Source: Sphagnum magellanicum
Taxonomy: Eukaryota; Streptophyta; Sphagnopsida; Sphagnales; Sphagnaceae
Assembly: GCA_021904315.1 (NCBI GenBank)
Contig: CM038908.1
Location: 22,650,501-22,714,500 of the forward strand
Direction of reading: 5' to 3'
Length of the DNA stretch: 64,000 nucleotides
Shown here: positions 1 to 12,481 of the stretch, piece after piece
Layout of the letters: each line of letters begins with the position of its first letter
Numbering within the stretch: position 1 is the first letter of the stretch
The notes under the pieces: generated by a model
What the model was told of the DNA's origin: nothing
Databases searched by the model: none
Seen by the model: only the letters and a program-made list of their open reading frames with translations
Program-made: the position numbers and the translations under genes

Positions 1-3000
1 GAACCTTTAGCTGTTAATAATTCAATTTGCACCATGGCATCAGTGGCCTCGGCCTCAAGCCGTTCAAGACGGGCTTTGGTGGCACCAAGATCTATCTCCA
101 TGTCCTTCACCTCATATGCATGTTTTGCTGCCAACCTCTGTGCCTCTCTTAAGAGCTTCTGCACTTCATCATTTGCTCGTGTCAAGGCCTCCCTGCAAAT
201 AGGGATTTTGGTTTGTTGCCTCATTTTGTCTTACTTCATGTTGAAGTAACTAACAAACATGTTTGCAAACAACTTATGACAAATGACACTGATGGGTCAA
301 TTTATAACACCTGTAGCACAAAAGTGAGCAGAGTTCCAAATACAGACACATTGCGTACACTTATCTGTTGTTAGTTTTCATTCTTGCTTTCAAAGTTCAA
401 ATAAAACAGAGGTTAGCTGCACTGTTGCCGATGCAAAGAAACGAGCTAAAGAACACAAACCTTGAGCTATCACGTGATCTGCGCAGTTCCTCTATCTCTT
501 CACGGTACTTGTAGAACTTCTCAAATGCCAGCAATAAGATATGGTCTCGTGCAGTTCGACACTCCTCTGGTATCCCTCTTAGCTCCAAATATCTGCAGTT
601 CACCATTTGCAATACATAGTCAGTCATCAAAATCCTCTTTTAATAACATCCAGCACATACTTCAAGATCCTGGCAAAATGTGGAGTAGATAGTTGAAGAT
701 ATAAGATGGCTTCTTGATGAAAATAGTAATGCTGTCTGGCACATACTCTCTATGTGCTTCAACTCACTTATTTGAATGGTGATGAAAGAAAAGATGATGT
801 TAAGCACAAAACACAGGCATCTCAAATTCAAATCATGCAGAACAGCAGGGATTTTCAAACTGCCAGCTTATTTGCTCAGGAGCTATCAAAATCTGTTTAT
901 ACATCAAGTTAACTACATGCTTATCAGCAAGGTTGGTGAATTACTAACCCAAGCTTATGCCATTACAATATAGCTTTGCCTGTCATGCGTACATACAGTG
1001 GCTCAGAGACATCAAAATCGTGGAGTACATCCTTGATTGTTCTCAGCTGCTGCTCCAATGCTGGCATTTCCTCCTCTATCTACAACATGACAACCAAAAT
1101 CTGTCATGTTCATCCACGAATCAATGTTCACAACTCAAAGTGCCTTTGCAGTTCTGTACTTACTCTACACACCAAATGTTCACCATGGTCTGCAACATGT
1201 TATATGCTCTTTAGAATGAGAGAACATGAAACTGTCCTGAACATGGCCTATCTGGAGTCCTCAATTTCAAAAAGTCACTACATCAATCTGAAGGTTATGC
1301 AAGATTTCTTGAGAGTTCTAGTTGGGTCAGACAGTTGAACTGACAGTCCCATTTCACTCAACTTGATGGTTGCCAGAAAATGATAGCAATACACAACCTA
1401 CGGCCAACAGCTGGTGCCAATATTGTTTGCTGACAAAGAGAGAATTCACACCAACTGTCTGTATATCAAGTATCACACTTGGTGTATTTTTCTTATGGAG
1501 GACTCCAAAAAAGTGATGCGAAATTTGAACCAAACTAAATTACATGGCTGGGGAATTAGAAGGTACAGAAGATGCACAACAAGACTCTGTGGTGACCACA
1601 GAAATTAGTTGACTGCCAGAGGGTTAAAGCTTGGCCATTACATGTTAAGTCAACATGTATGTAGTATTAAAGCTTGACCAAGCCTCCATGGAACACATGT
1701 CAAACTTCTACCTTATTTTGGCGCCTCATCAATTCCACCATGTCAGTTTCTGCCTGATTCTCAAGATGTGCAACCTCTGCCTCCAACCTGCACTTTTCAG
1801 GTTCATCAGATTCCACAGACACAGTAGTACTGACCTAATCACATGTTTGGTGAGGTACATTTACTCTTGTGAAGGGTATCCTCAGAGAACTCTGTGATTT
1901 TTTGTCCATTAGCTGGACCAAGGACAGATAGCTGGAAGAAAGAATGAGACCATTGTCAACAGACTGATGACAACTGAATATTGCTTCAAACTTGGGGGGA
2001 CTACAGCCTCCTGTCCACAGGCGGAGACTTGTGATAAGCCATAAAATTCTTGGCCAGATACAAGGTGGTAAACTGGAATATCTTCCCAACTAATGCAATC
2101 TGCCCAGTAGGCAGACACTAACAAATGAATATGTGGATTCTAAGCACAGGCAACATCGGCAATTGTAGCAGGTATTCTCTGCAAGATTACCTCTGGATGT
2201 AGAGAGAGCGCTCACTCTCTTCATGAGCCTTCTCCTGTTGTAGCATGTTAACTTGTGCCTCCAGGGTTGCCACCAGGACACGGCTGTCTGCCAGCTGCTG
2301 CACCAGCCTGGACATCTCGGCTTCATACAGTCCTGCACCTCTCAGGTTAAAAGGCCCTTCAACATATTCAATTCTATCAGCAAGCCAAGAATAGAGTGTG
2401 GGGTAGACAGGTAAAGGTCTACAGGGAAAAGAAGAGCAATTCAACAGGTAGATACTAGACCAACAATGTCCTACAGTTATGCTGCAGCATCTGTGTTGAT
2501 GAGACAACCATGGCAGGGGGAACTTTACGTGCACCATCGCTTGTGGATGGAGTAGTAGTTCCCTCAGAGTCTGAAAGAATGGTTGAGCCTCCTGTGGAAC
2601 CCCTCTGTGAGCTTCTTGGTGTCTCTCGCTTATGGTTTACCCCTGCTTCAGCACCAGCCTCCTGCTGCACAAGTACAATTTCTGGTGAATCCTTAGGTTT
2701 TCTAGGGCATAGGATTGATTTCCATGAGTTAAAAAAAGAAGACGGCAATTGGTTCCCATGGCATGCCAATTGCAACCATACGATGGCTTGGGCTTTCAAC
2801 GATCCGGTGTTGGCCAGTCAGGCTATGGTTTTGCAGCGCCTTCAAAGCTGAGGTTAGACATGGAATTGATCTTTCTATTGTTCGCGATCTGTTGCTTGCT
2901 GCACAAGCGCCTTCTCCTAGGTCTACATTGTGGCTTCAGCAAAAGAGATCCATTCTTTCCAGCGACTTCCATGTAAAGCAAAGTCTTATTTCATCCGACA

Positions 3001-3148
3001 TTAAAAGATTTGCTCAAGCGTATGTCTGGAGATAAGGGGAGAAGACTCAATAGCGCAATCGCCATTGAAACGCGTGGTCATTGAAGACTTACACCGAAAG
3101 CCCTAGATATGCGCTCCGCACATGGCGAGCCTGCGTCCTGCTGGTCAT
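1..3148 (-). CDS. PIBF1: PIBF1/CEP90-like coiled-coil protein, N-terminal part (runs off left edge)
   Basis: Seven minus-strand exons join in phase: 3148-3093 (ATG at 3148), 2701-2475, 2338-2191, 1829-1712, 1079-997, 592-461 and 192 to the window edge. The exon 1 donor is GTAAGT and the exon 5 donor is GTATGT. About 317 residues are visible. A Ser/Thr-rich head (about residues 20-90) leads into heptad-like coiled coil. Across the exon 5-6 junction the protein reads LHDFDVSEPLYLELRGIPEE, followed by an FEKFYKYREEIEEL stretch. This follows animal PIBF1 closely: the DFEL-TEE-Y block, then a PED motif, then an FYELV...EI-EL block. The next exon (EVKDMEIDLGATKARL) matches the following EV...LADTK region. 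In animals PIBF1/CEP90 works at centriolar satellites and distal appendages for cilium formation. A role in basal bodies of swimming sperm is inferred. The family assignment rests on remembered alignment. Exons 1-2 and the exon 2/3 junction are the least certain parts, and the C-terminal majority lies outside the window. Confidence 0.82.
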
Positions 3149-3788
3149 CTCCACCTTCAAATGTCTCTGACTGCACAGGAGACAGAAAAAACAATCAAGA
3201 GCGGAGATCAGGAGTCTATTCAAAATTGCCAAATTTCCTCCAGAACACATGCCAAGATCTGCATCAGGCAGTAAATCTTTGTAACAATGTTGAATCTGAG
3301 AGCAGGCCCGAGATTACTAGACCATTCCAACAGGGTAAATGGAGCTTTTTGGTGTTTGTAGTCTCGATCATCTTTCAGGACTTTGCAAGGGTTATTATAT
3401 CATATCGCGATTTGTGCTTTGCAAAAATTGACAGTATTATCTTTGCTTACTCGGAATTCGTGGAGAAGCTTCTCAAGATGGCGCGTTGCCCTTGACATGG
3501 TCGGCCGACTGCGAGCTTGCGGCCGACGATTATATCGTAATAGCGCACTGCAGTTGCCAAGACTCTCCGCAAGACACTGGCTACGACGATGCTCTTCGAG
3601 GCTGCAGCTGCAACACACACAGACACGTCCATAGAAGGAGGGAGATGAATATCGTAAGGCTCGTATTAAATCTCCTGGGAATCAAGGGTATGAGACTGTG
3701 CCACGTTTCTTGAACGGAGTGAGTTCCAAGATGGAACAGAACCTCCTCCGCAACTCGCCTGACAGCGGCCCAATACGGTCTCATCTTA
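3149..3788. promoter_or_regulatory. GC/CpG-richer upstream region of the PIBF1-like gene
   Basis: This stretch just upstream of the minus-strand ATG is clearly richer in G, C and CpG than the surrounding AT-rich DNA, especially at 3480-3640. That suits a promoter and 5' leader. It contains several short open frames on both strands (up to about 128 codons), none resembling a known protein. No confident promoter element was recognised. Confidence 0.4.
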
Positions 3789-4081
3789 GGCCCGCGTTAC
3801 ACTAGGAGTCAGAGCCAGAAAAACTTGGGGCCAACTTTGAGCATTTTTGGGTTGCAAATTGGCCTCCCAAATTTGATGGTATCCTTTTTTCAGCCTTGGG
3901 GCCAATAGAAGGCCATAAAGTTCAGCATTTATTAGTAACTTGGGGCAGATTGAAAAGTTTTTTTTATCTTACAGCCTTGACTCCTAGTGTCAAGCCCTCG
4001 GGGCTGATTTCAACTTTTGCTCCAATAGGAATGCTGGATTTGGTTTGGACATTGGCCCTGACTCCTAGTGTAAATCTGGCC
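3789..4081. mobile_element. Tourist-like MITE with TTA target-site duplication
   Basis: The element is 293 bp. It starts GGCCCGCGTTACACTAGGAG and ends with the near reverse complement, CTAGTGTAAATCTGGCC. TTA flanks it at 3786-3788 and at 4082-4084. Terminal inverted repeats of about 25 bp with a TTA duplication are typical of PIF/Harbinger-derived Tourist MITEs. A third copy of the terminal motif (GACTCCTAGTGT) lies inside, at about 3979-3990, suggesting a nested or rearranged copy. There is no coding capacity. Confidence 0.72.
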
Positions 4082-4084
4082 TTA

Positions 4085-6420
4085 GAGCATCTCCAGCAAT
4101 GCTCAGTGTGTGATCCTCCAAAAATGTTTTTCACATCCAAGTTTAGTTATTTACTTTTCTGCAACCCCCCACCCATAAAACTGAAACTTGGAGACCAAAT
4201 AGGTGGGGGACTACTAATAGCAAACCACTAAAAAAATTCAATCTTTCGGGCTACAAGGAAAAAGACTATTTTTTTGGGTCATTTGGTTGATTTTTTTATT
4301 CACTAGGTTTAATATTTAAAACTTGAAGTGTGGGTCACATATGTAAGAAATAATCATTCCAAAAAAATGTGAAATTGTTCATAAATGTTTATTCGAGCAT
4401 TTTATGCATTTGAACCAAGGTTTAAATGCACAACAATGTACACATGAGAAAATCATCACCACCACATGAATTACCTTAGTTTAGACTATTCAAAAAAATT
4501 TAATTTAAATTTGTCTTATGTAGTTGTATTTGTAAAAAATAATGTAAAAAAAGTCTTAATATCCTCTTTCTTTTTTTTGCAACCCCAACCATGAATGAGG
4601 CCTACTATAAGCAAAAGGAAATTATATTTAGAGGATAATTGATCATATCTCCATTTTTTTCCTATGTTCCACTGTAGATTTTTCACATTTTGTTATGTTA
4701 TGGTAGGATTGTGACTCATTAGTAACCTTATAAATGATTTAATTATGACGCATAGATTGGTTCATGGACTAAATCTTATATTAACCAAAGATATACCATA
4801 ATTTTTGGATAGTTTTGTTTTTTTGTTTTTGGTGAAAATTTATTAAGATGCATTTAGAAAAAAGAGAATTGTTCTTAAAATTGTGTAGCCAAATGGCTTA
4901 CATTTTTGACAAAAAAGTTGTACAACGATATGTTGTAATTAATTTTTTTACACAATGCATATTGTGTAAATTCACAAGTTAAAATTAAGTATTGATCCAT
5001 ATACTTGGATAGTAACAAGATATTTAAAATATTTTTATTTTATTTTTTGGCAAAGAAAACTAACTGATCAATATAAATTTATCAAAAAATATATATCTCT
5101 CATAACAACAACACTAATAACAAGAGCCAAAGCCACCATTGCCATCACCAACCAAGTTCTACGTTTGACTAGTTATGCTTTGTTGCACAAAAAAAAAAGG
5201 GGGCAACCTTACCTCCTCCTCATTGGCATCATCATGAACATGTGGCAACAATGATAGAAGCACCGCCACTACCACTTCCATCACCTGAACTTGGGCTTGA
5301 TTCCAACACCAAGGAGAGAAGGTGGGTGGGGCCATCCTTATTATTGCTATTATTAAGTGTCTGTGTCGATCGTACAAGAATTCCAAGCAAAAACCATTTT
5401 CCTGAGCCAAACCAGCACATTGTGACTTTTGTTCATCCAATATTTTGTTGGCTCTGCCGTCTCTGGGCAGAGTCTTCACATCAGTGTAGGATTTTGAGGT
5501 AGAATTTTGACATGAACTTGGATCCAGCTGTGAAGGACAACTGAATACCCTAGATATACTCTCGAGGGTACCTTTTTCAAATCAAATTCAATTTTTTGGC
5601 ATTCAAATTACTACCCATGCAACACTACTACATGGTTTTGTCATCTCAGGTAGTTTTCTGTAGCTCTTCTCTATAAAGGGAGAGACTTATGGGCGGAGTC
5701 ATGTAGTTTTTCATTCCATCTCACATTTTGAGGATGTTCCACCAGGTGTTAGTGTGAATTATTATGAGTTCATTTTTTAAAACTTCATGAAACAAGGGTG
5801 GCATTTGCCATTGGCCCAAGTGTGAATTGATTATCAACATTTTTTCATATTTTTTATCATATTTTTATTTTTTATTTAATTTTTATTTAGAGTTTTTATT
5901 GAGATTTCAATGACAATTTTTTTTTTTCAAAAACTCACTATTTGAGGCACCTTAGGTCTAGAACTTACAAAATCACCTCCAAGAAATGCTACTCAAGCAC
6001 TTTCCAATGATACAAAAAGTGTGCCCCAATTTCCTCAAAAATTTGTAGTTTTGATTTTATTAAAATTGAAATTTAAAATATTCAATATTCAATAACTCTT
6101 GCATCATAAGTCTCAACCAATGATGGGCGGGTATTCGGTTCCGAGGGTTAGAACCGCAGGTTCTAGTTTTAATTAGTAAAACTTGAAACAAAGTTGGGTC
6201 TAATTTTTGGAATCAATTCTATAATTGGAACTTTTTTAATTCTTAGCCAAAAAAAAAAAAAAAAAAAGACCTAGAACCAGTTTCGTGCACGCCTAGTCAT
6301 CAAGGGTGTAACGGACTGTCAGCCGTCAATCTGAAGACATCTGAACCGTCGATTCTCCTTGCGTGCTTGTAGATGGCGAGCCACTCCAGAGGCAGAGCTC
6401 AGTGTGTGCCGCCTACGCTT
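4085..6420. other. AT-rich intergenic DNA, no gene recognised
   Basis: Low-complexity AT-rich sequence with poly-A and poly-T runs, including a run of about 20 A at 6248-6267. It begins with GAGCATCTCCAGCAATGCTC (4087-4106), a wording often seen at plant MITE ends, but no matching inverted copy was found. Short open frames at 5159-5502 are not conserved. The last few hundred bases should hold the cytochrome b5 promoter. Confidence 0.5.
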
Positions 6421-6449
6421 CTCTCTCTTCTCTCTCTCTCTCTCTCTCT
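6421..6449 (+). repeat. CT dinucleotide tract in the cytochrome b5 5' leader
   Basis: A nearly uninterrupted (CT)n tract about 145 bp upstream of the ATG. Pyrimidine tracts of this kind are common in plant core promoters and 5' UTRs. Whether it is transcribed cannot be seen here. Confidence 0.7.
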
Positions 6450-6593
6450 GGCTGGCTCTCTCTCCCCTTCCCCATCATCGCCGCGCTTTCACAGCTCTCT
6501 CTTTTTCTCGCTGGTTGCTTTCAGAACAAGACGGTGCTGCACCCCAACTGTCTGAGGAGACTTGGTCTGGGGATTCGGGAAGATCTTGGAAAA

Positions 6594-8085
6594 ATGGCGA
6601 CAGAAGATAAGAAGCTCTACACTTTGGCGGATGTTGCCGTTCACAATACTGCCAACGATTGTTGGCTTATCATCGAAGGCAAGGTGAAGTGAATCATCTC
6701 CTTCTTTTTCTTTCTTTGGCACCGTCTTCATAACCTTCTTGTGCATGCTTCCTCGGAAAGGATGTTTTATCTGTGTGAATGATATGCCTTATGTGTCTTG
6801 TTCTGGCAATCTAGGTCTTCTGGTTTTGTTTCTGGAACTTTCTGTTTTGTGATTCTTTCGCCTTGTAAACACCTGTCCTGCCTGCCTGCCTGCCTGCCTG
6901 CCTGTGGTCCCCATATACCTAACCTTTGGAAGTGGAGATATATATGTTGAAGGAGCAATAGCATGTCACTCCCTTGAATAAGCTGTTACCTTTGTCTATG
7001 AAATGTCCTTTTCCTGAAGTGTAGAAATATAGGCATGTTGAAGGTCCTATTTTATTCTGTTTTGGCTGCTCTCCTGAATTTTTCTTTTTGCTTTCAGCAT
7101 AGTTCAGCATTGGCTGTACATATGCCTCACATGCTGTTTTTAGCCTTCATTGAAACACTACCAGCACCCCAAGAGAAGGCCTCAGTCTTTTTTTAGGTTA
7201 GAAAGGAGAGTTGAGTTTGTGGTCACCATTGACTCCTCAACTTCAGAACAGCATCAAATGTGTTTACAGTTCAATTATGTGGGGCAAGTCTACAATAGAT
7301 GTGTCCTTCTTAGACTTTGAAGCTGAAAATCTTTAAGCTTGCAGCTTGATTTTGAAGGATTGGGATCCATGCTTTGTTGTCATTTGATTGCAATCTGAAG
7401 TCAGAGTGGAAGTTTATAATAGCTGGTTACATGGAGGTGAAGCAACTTCTTAGCTGAACTTCTCTGCACATCTTTGAATGTCTAGACCTAAATTGTGCTG
7501 CAGCTTTGATAGATAAATTCAGCATGGGATTAGAAAGGTATTTACTTCTTACTTAAGGAGCAGAGGGTTTTTTCTGGGATTCCAGGCCTATGATGTTACC
7601 AGATTTCTGGAGGAACATCCAGGAGGAGATGAAGTACTCCTGTCAGCAACGGGTATGTGTGGCTTTATTAGTCTCAGGAGTTTAATAGGATGCTAGTGCC
7701 AGAGCTCTTTTGTCTTGACATCCTTGTATTCTTCTCCCCGAATTCAGGATCATGATCCTGTTTGGTTGTGGATTTTTCCCTGGCATGGTTCTCCTACTGA
7801 AGTATGTGTTGTCTGAGAACAGGGAAGGATGCAACCGATGACTTTGAGGATGTTGGTCACAGCACCAGTGCCAGATCTATGATGCAGGACTATTATGTTG
7901 GTGATGTCGATCCTGCCTCATTTCCATCAAAGCCAACATATGCTCCAGCCAAACAAGCTACATACAACCCTGACAAGAGCTCTGAATTTCTCATCAAGAT
8001 TTTGCAATTCCTTGTGCCCCTTGCAATTTTAGGGTTGGCTGTGGCAGTGCGCTTTTTGACAAAGAATACAGATGTGTCTAACTGA
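6594..8085 (+). CDS. CB5: Cytochrome b5, tail-anchored (ER type)
   Basis: Three exons, 6594-6683, 7586-7652 and 7823-8085, total 420 nt and encode 139 residues, the usual length of plant microsomal cytochrome b5. The N-terminal heme domain carries the HPGG signature with axial ligand His41, and the second ligand His65 lies in DVGHSTSA. A Pro/Lys-rich linker (about residues 80-108) is followed by one hydrophobic segment (about 111-131) and a short polar tail, TKNTDVSN. This is a C-tail anchor with the heme domain facing the cytosol. Members pass electrons to fatty-acid desaturases, hydroxylases and some P450s. Donors are GTGAAG and GTATGT and acceptors are CCAG and ACAG. The start is the first ATG that leads directly into the conserved domain. 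Both heme ligands and the anchor are intact, so this is presumably functional. Confidence 0.97.
6875..6904. repeat. CCTG tetranucleotide microsatellite in cytochrome b5 intron 1
   Basis: About six tandem CCTG units lie within the 902-bp first intron. It is a simple repeat with no evident function. Confidence 0.8.
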
Positions 8086-11000
8086 CAATCTGTAGGTTTT
8101 GTTTTCAATGTGTCTAACTGTTGATCTGTAGGTTTTGTTTTCAGTTTTTCTTCTTCAGTGAATGTCCCCTGGCATATTGAGCGCAGATGCGGAACACACT
8201 AATATTTGAAGCATTTGTTACAGCTATTGAGCCATCTCTTTCCATGTATACAGCTATCAGTATGAGGTATGCAGACTCTAGCATCCTTGCAGGTGCCTTG
8301 TTTGGTCTTGGGTGCTGAGGCAAGGAGGTTTCTGAAAAGTTTGTTCCCAGGGGCACTCTTCAGTGTTGCCAATGGTTTCTTGTTGGAATAGGTAGACTGC
8401 AAGCACAGTGTGACAGTGCTAAGGGATTTAATGGTGATGGGGATAGATGTGTACATGTATTCGGAGAAGCTTTGATTATACTTGGGAATTGTTTCAAAAT
8501 TCATTCTGTGATTGTCTTGGTGGTAATGGTCCTTGCAGCCACATCACTTGTATCCAACTCTTTCAACTTGAAGGTACATTGCCATTGCCTGCCACCTATT
8601 TTAGCCACCTACCTGTAATATAGTTGATGTTGAAGTTTACATCATGTCTAGGTTAGGATTTGAAGTGAGTGTTCAATTCATCAATGGCCAGATGAATTCT
8701 TCAAGCAACCTTCCTGTTATAACGACCAACATTTGTGAAGGTTGAAATCTTTTGTTGCTTGGTGTTTGAAGTCAAGCTCCATGTTCACAACTTGAAAAGC
8801 ACAAACCCAAGGGTCCCTTTGTAGTTTGTTTACATTGCTGTGTGCAAATGCTTTAAGGTTGAATTGCTCACCACATTTAGGGAAATTTCTAGTTATTTCA
8901 CATTATTTTTTAGGCTTATTATTGTCCAAACCGTATTATCACAACATGATAGCAATGATGATGATATTGGTCGTATACATTTAATAATGTGAAACATAAT
9001 TGGTGAGAAAGGTTGGTTCCCATTTCACATTGTGGTTTATTTTTGTGTGTCACATACTCGTGTTTCAAAAGAGTTAGATATTATCTATTACGATGCACTT
9101 GTGGCATGTTAAGGTTTGTGTCAATGTTGGTTGATTCTTTCTTTTTAAGAGAACCTCCAATCTTTGTTTTGGCACTTAATAAGAGTTGGAAGATTCTTTA
9201 GGTGTAGGTGTTGTTCATTATTTCAAGTTCAAGAACCTTTGGGTGCGATCAGAAAACCAAGTGCGATTTTACATATACATGTTACATGCCCTCTAAGATT
9301 GAGCATTGTATAGGAATGGAGTTTTCTAACTAATTTAAATTAATTGTTTAATTATAAAGTTTGGTCTACTTGGCAAGTTTTTAAAATAAATGTTCAAGAA
9401 TTCTTTTTCATGGTTTCAATGTTGGTTTTAGTTGTAGTTAAATGCTAGTTCCAAGAAGCATTTTTTTGTGTTAATTTCACCAATAGGGTGTTAGTTCAAG
9501 CTTGGGTCACAAGAACTTAAAGCCTTAGCAAATGAGGAACCTGTCAACACTAGTTTGCATATGGTCAAAGGTTTGATGCTGTTGTGCATTTACTATTTGA
9601 AAGTTAACATGACACAACTATGTTGTAGTTTGTCATAAGATTATCTCATGGTTGTTATCCTTTTAAACTTTAGAAGTGCCAATTTTAGGACCAAGTGATG
9701 CCATCAAAATGAATTTCACGCAATCATCCTTCTATTGCCTAGTAATTATCCATGTGTGAGTTTAAGAAGTAGGTTGATCTAAAGTAAAAATTATGTTCTT
9801 TGTCATGTTTTTAATATCAAAATTGGATAAATCCTCTTGTGGATGATTGCCACTCCAACTACATCACAAAATTATGAAAAAAAAATTGATTTTTTATTAT
9901 TGTTGTTGTAAAAGTCATCAAAGAACATAATTATAGCAATCAAATAAAATCAAATTGGAAAAATAATTGAGGTTTTCCCCATGATGTCATTGTAAGTGTT
10001 AGTTCACCTAAATAGAAGAATTAGTTTTTCCTACTTAATGTCCTTTTAACATGAATTTCATGCCGTCTTGAGCAACTTTGACACATGTCAACTTTAACAC
10101 ATGTGTGTCACATATATAATAAAATTTGAAGATCCAAATCAAAAATGTAAGTATTTTTTAACATTCCTATGGATTTTTTTATTTTCCTTCGTAAACTTTT
10201 GTTCTTTGAAAAACAAAAAAATTGAAAAATTCAACATTGTTGCAAACAATTGGGGGAAGATGACAAAAACATGTTTTTATTTTGGGGAGGGAAGGTTATT
10301 TAATCTTTTATGGTGGGGAGTGCCCCATGTTCCAAAATGAAATAAGGTACATGCACCTAGAGGGCTTAATTTGTTTTCTTTTGGGGTAGGCTAGGGATGT
10401 TGAATTTTTGTTCCTATGAGTTCCCACTTTGTTTGGGGCCCCCAATCAATTTTTTTATAAATTCTCAACATGTTCCCCAAATTCCAATGTGTTCCCAATA
10501 GCTCTTCATTTTATCCCATATCATGTGCCCTAAGTTGTATTCTTGTAACTTATATAAACAACCCAAAGGAACATATTACAACATATGTATTTTGGACTTG
10601 CTCAAAGCTTGATGATTATTTTTCTTTCATGGGCCAACCAAAGATGCCCATTACAAAAGAAAAAAAATTGAACTTTGAAGGTCCCCACTCCCCCCACCCC
10701 CCCCAACTAATTAATATGAGTCACAATATATTGGTACCATCAATTATTATTTTTTGTAATGGGCCATAATGAACCAATACCCACCAATGTTGGTTGGAAA
10801 CGTAAGATTATAAATGTAGATTCTTTTAAAGATCTAACCATCCATTATTCAAATGTAAATTGAAACAAATCCCTTGAATGCCATAATGTTGCAATAAATT
10901 CTTTTTCAAAAAACACTTCATGTCAACATCATTGGGAATGTTGTGACAAGATAAATGAAGCCACACACTTGTGTGGTTACAAGTTCCATGTCCTTAATAT

Positions 11001-11640
11001 TCAGAACATTCTTGGTCACAAATACATAAAAACAACTTGTGCCTCATCATCGATAGAGGTGTTAAACATCAATACTAAGGGATCATAATTTCTTATTGTT
11101 GCAATTGGAGGCGAATACAACTGAAAATATGAAATCAACTTAAATGGAAAGAGACAATATGGTTGTATACCATATAACCTACGGCTCATGTTTGGCACAA
11201 AATGATTTGGAAAATGTTGAATTGAAAAAATATATAGTGATATTTGTGAAAATTGTTGAAAATTGAAATCTCAACTTGTGAAAAACTATTTATTGGTCTA
11301 CGATTGGGTTATTATTACAAATTCACAATGCAAGGTGTACTTTGCATATTTAATTATCAACTGTTGAAAGTTTATCATTTTGAAATTCTCAAACCTCTTT
11401 TTTTAAATAAATAAATATTCAGCAAATCAGTGTCAATTATCAATCATAGTTACAAGTACTTGTGCAAAATCAATGAAATGATTTATATTTACACAAATGG
11501 GACATGAACATGACACATGAAATGAATAGATAAAGAAATTTAAAATATGAATTTGTCAAATATCACTACTTGATTGTCATGTGCATTGCAATCTTATAAA
11601 ACCTATTCTACTCAATGGCATCATAGCACAAACATTTAAG
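8086..11640. other. 3' flank of cytochrome b5, then AT-rich intergenic DNA
   Basis: The first few hundred bases are probably 3' UTR, including a direct repeat of TGTGTCTAACTG and TCTGTAGGTTTTGTTTTCA around 8070-8145. Beyond about 8.9 kb the sequence becomes AT-rich with short homopolymers. No conserved coding segment, RNA gene or clear terminal repeats were found. Confidence 0.5.
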
Positions 11641-11657
11641 TACATTGGCAAGTTACT

Positions 11658-12481
11658 TTAACCTAGTAAAGGCAAATTGTGTATCACCATAAGGGTGTGA
11701 ATGTCAAACTTGTTAGTGTGCCAATTCACTATGGTGGCCACCATGGATAAACCTATGTCACGAAAGTTAATCATCACACACCCAAAGGCTGAAAGAAAAG
11801 TCCATGTTGTTGAAGTAATAATCTTATAAGCTTTGATAGTTGAAAATGCTTGCATGATAAGAGCCAACAAAAAGAAAAGGGCTCCAGTAGCATTAGACAA
11901 ACTTATTTTCAACACATGCCATTCAACAAGTATTGTGAATGCCACCACCACACTTCCCAAAACCATCCCCACATGTGCCACATATTGACGTGTGTTGTGA
12001 TTATTATATAGTCATTGAATACTATATTTTTCTTCTTCTTTGGGGTCAAGTATATGACAAATGAATTTTGACACAACACTTCCATGTTGTGAACAACACA
12101 ATGAACAATGACTATAATGTTATAAGTAAACCCTATGGTTTCTATAGGACTCATCAATAAATCTTTTGTTGCTTGATGAATGACATCTATTATATAACTT
12201 ATTGCTTGGACATTAATTAAAAATGTTACTACCCCAATCTTGCCATCAACAAATTGAAATAATTTGTAATTGGGAAGGATATTACTTTTTAATAAAACTA
12301 TCATACATGTTGAAGATAGCACCACCAAACATGAATTTTCATCCACCTTATGGCCTAGGGTCAAAATATTGGTCATATCATCCTCATCAATTATATAGTC
12401 TTCAATGATATGTGCATTTGGTAGTTTAGTTGAACCATTTATTCCTAGTGCATCGCAAATATTTTTATTATTCTTATACAT
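11658..12481 (-). other. Two overlapping open frames of unknown origin, probably transposon remnant
   Basis: Minus-strand frames of 190 codons (12481-11909) and 107 codons (11981-11658) overlap in different frames. They are unusually long for this AT-rich DNA. The first begins MYKNNKNICDALGI and is rich in hydrophobic and His/Trp residues towards its end. The second is strongly hydrophobic. Neither matched a family I can name. A frameshifted, decayed transposon protein is the simplest guess, and chance open frames are possible. Confidence 0.3.

Noticed and set aside
3400-3634. Short plus- and minus-strand frames of 61-83 codons in the CpG-rich region
   Set aside because: Several frames overlap on both strands, as expected from GC-rich sequence. 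None resembles a known protein, and the region fits a promoter or leader better.
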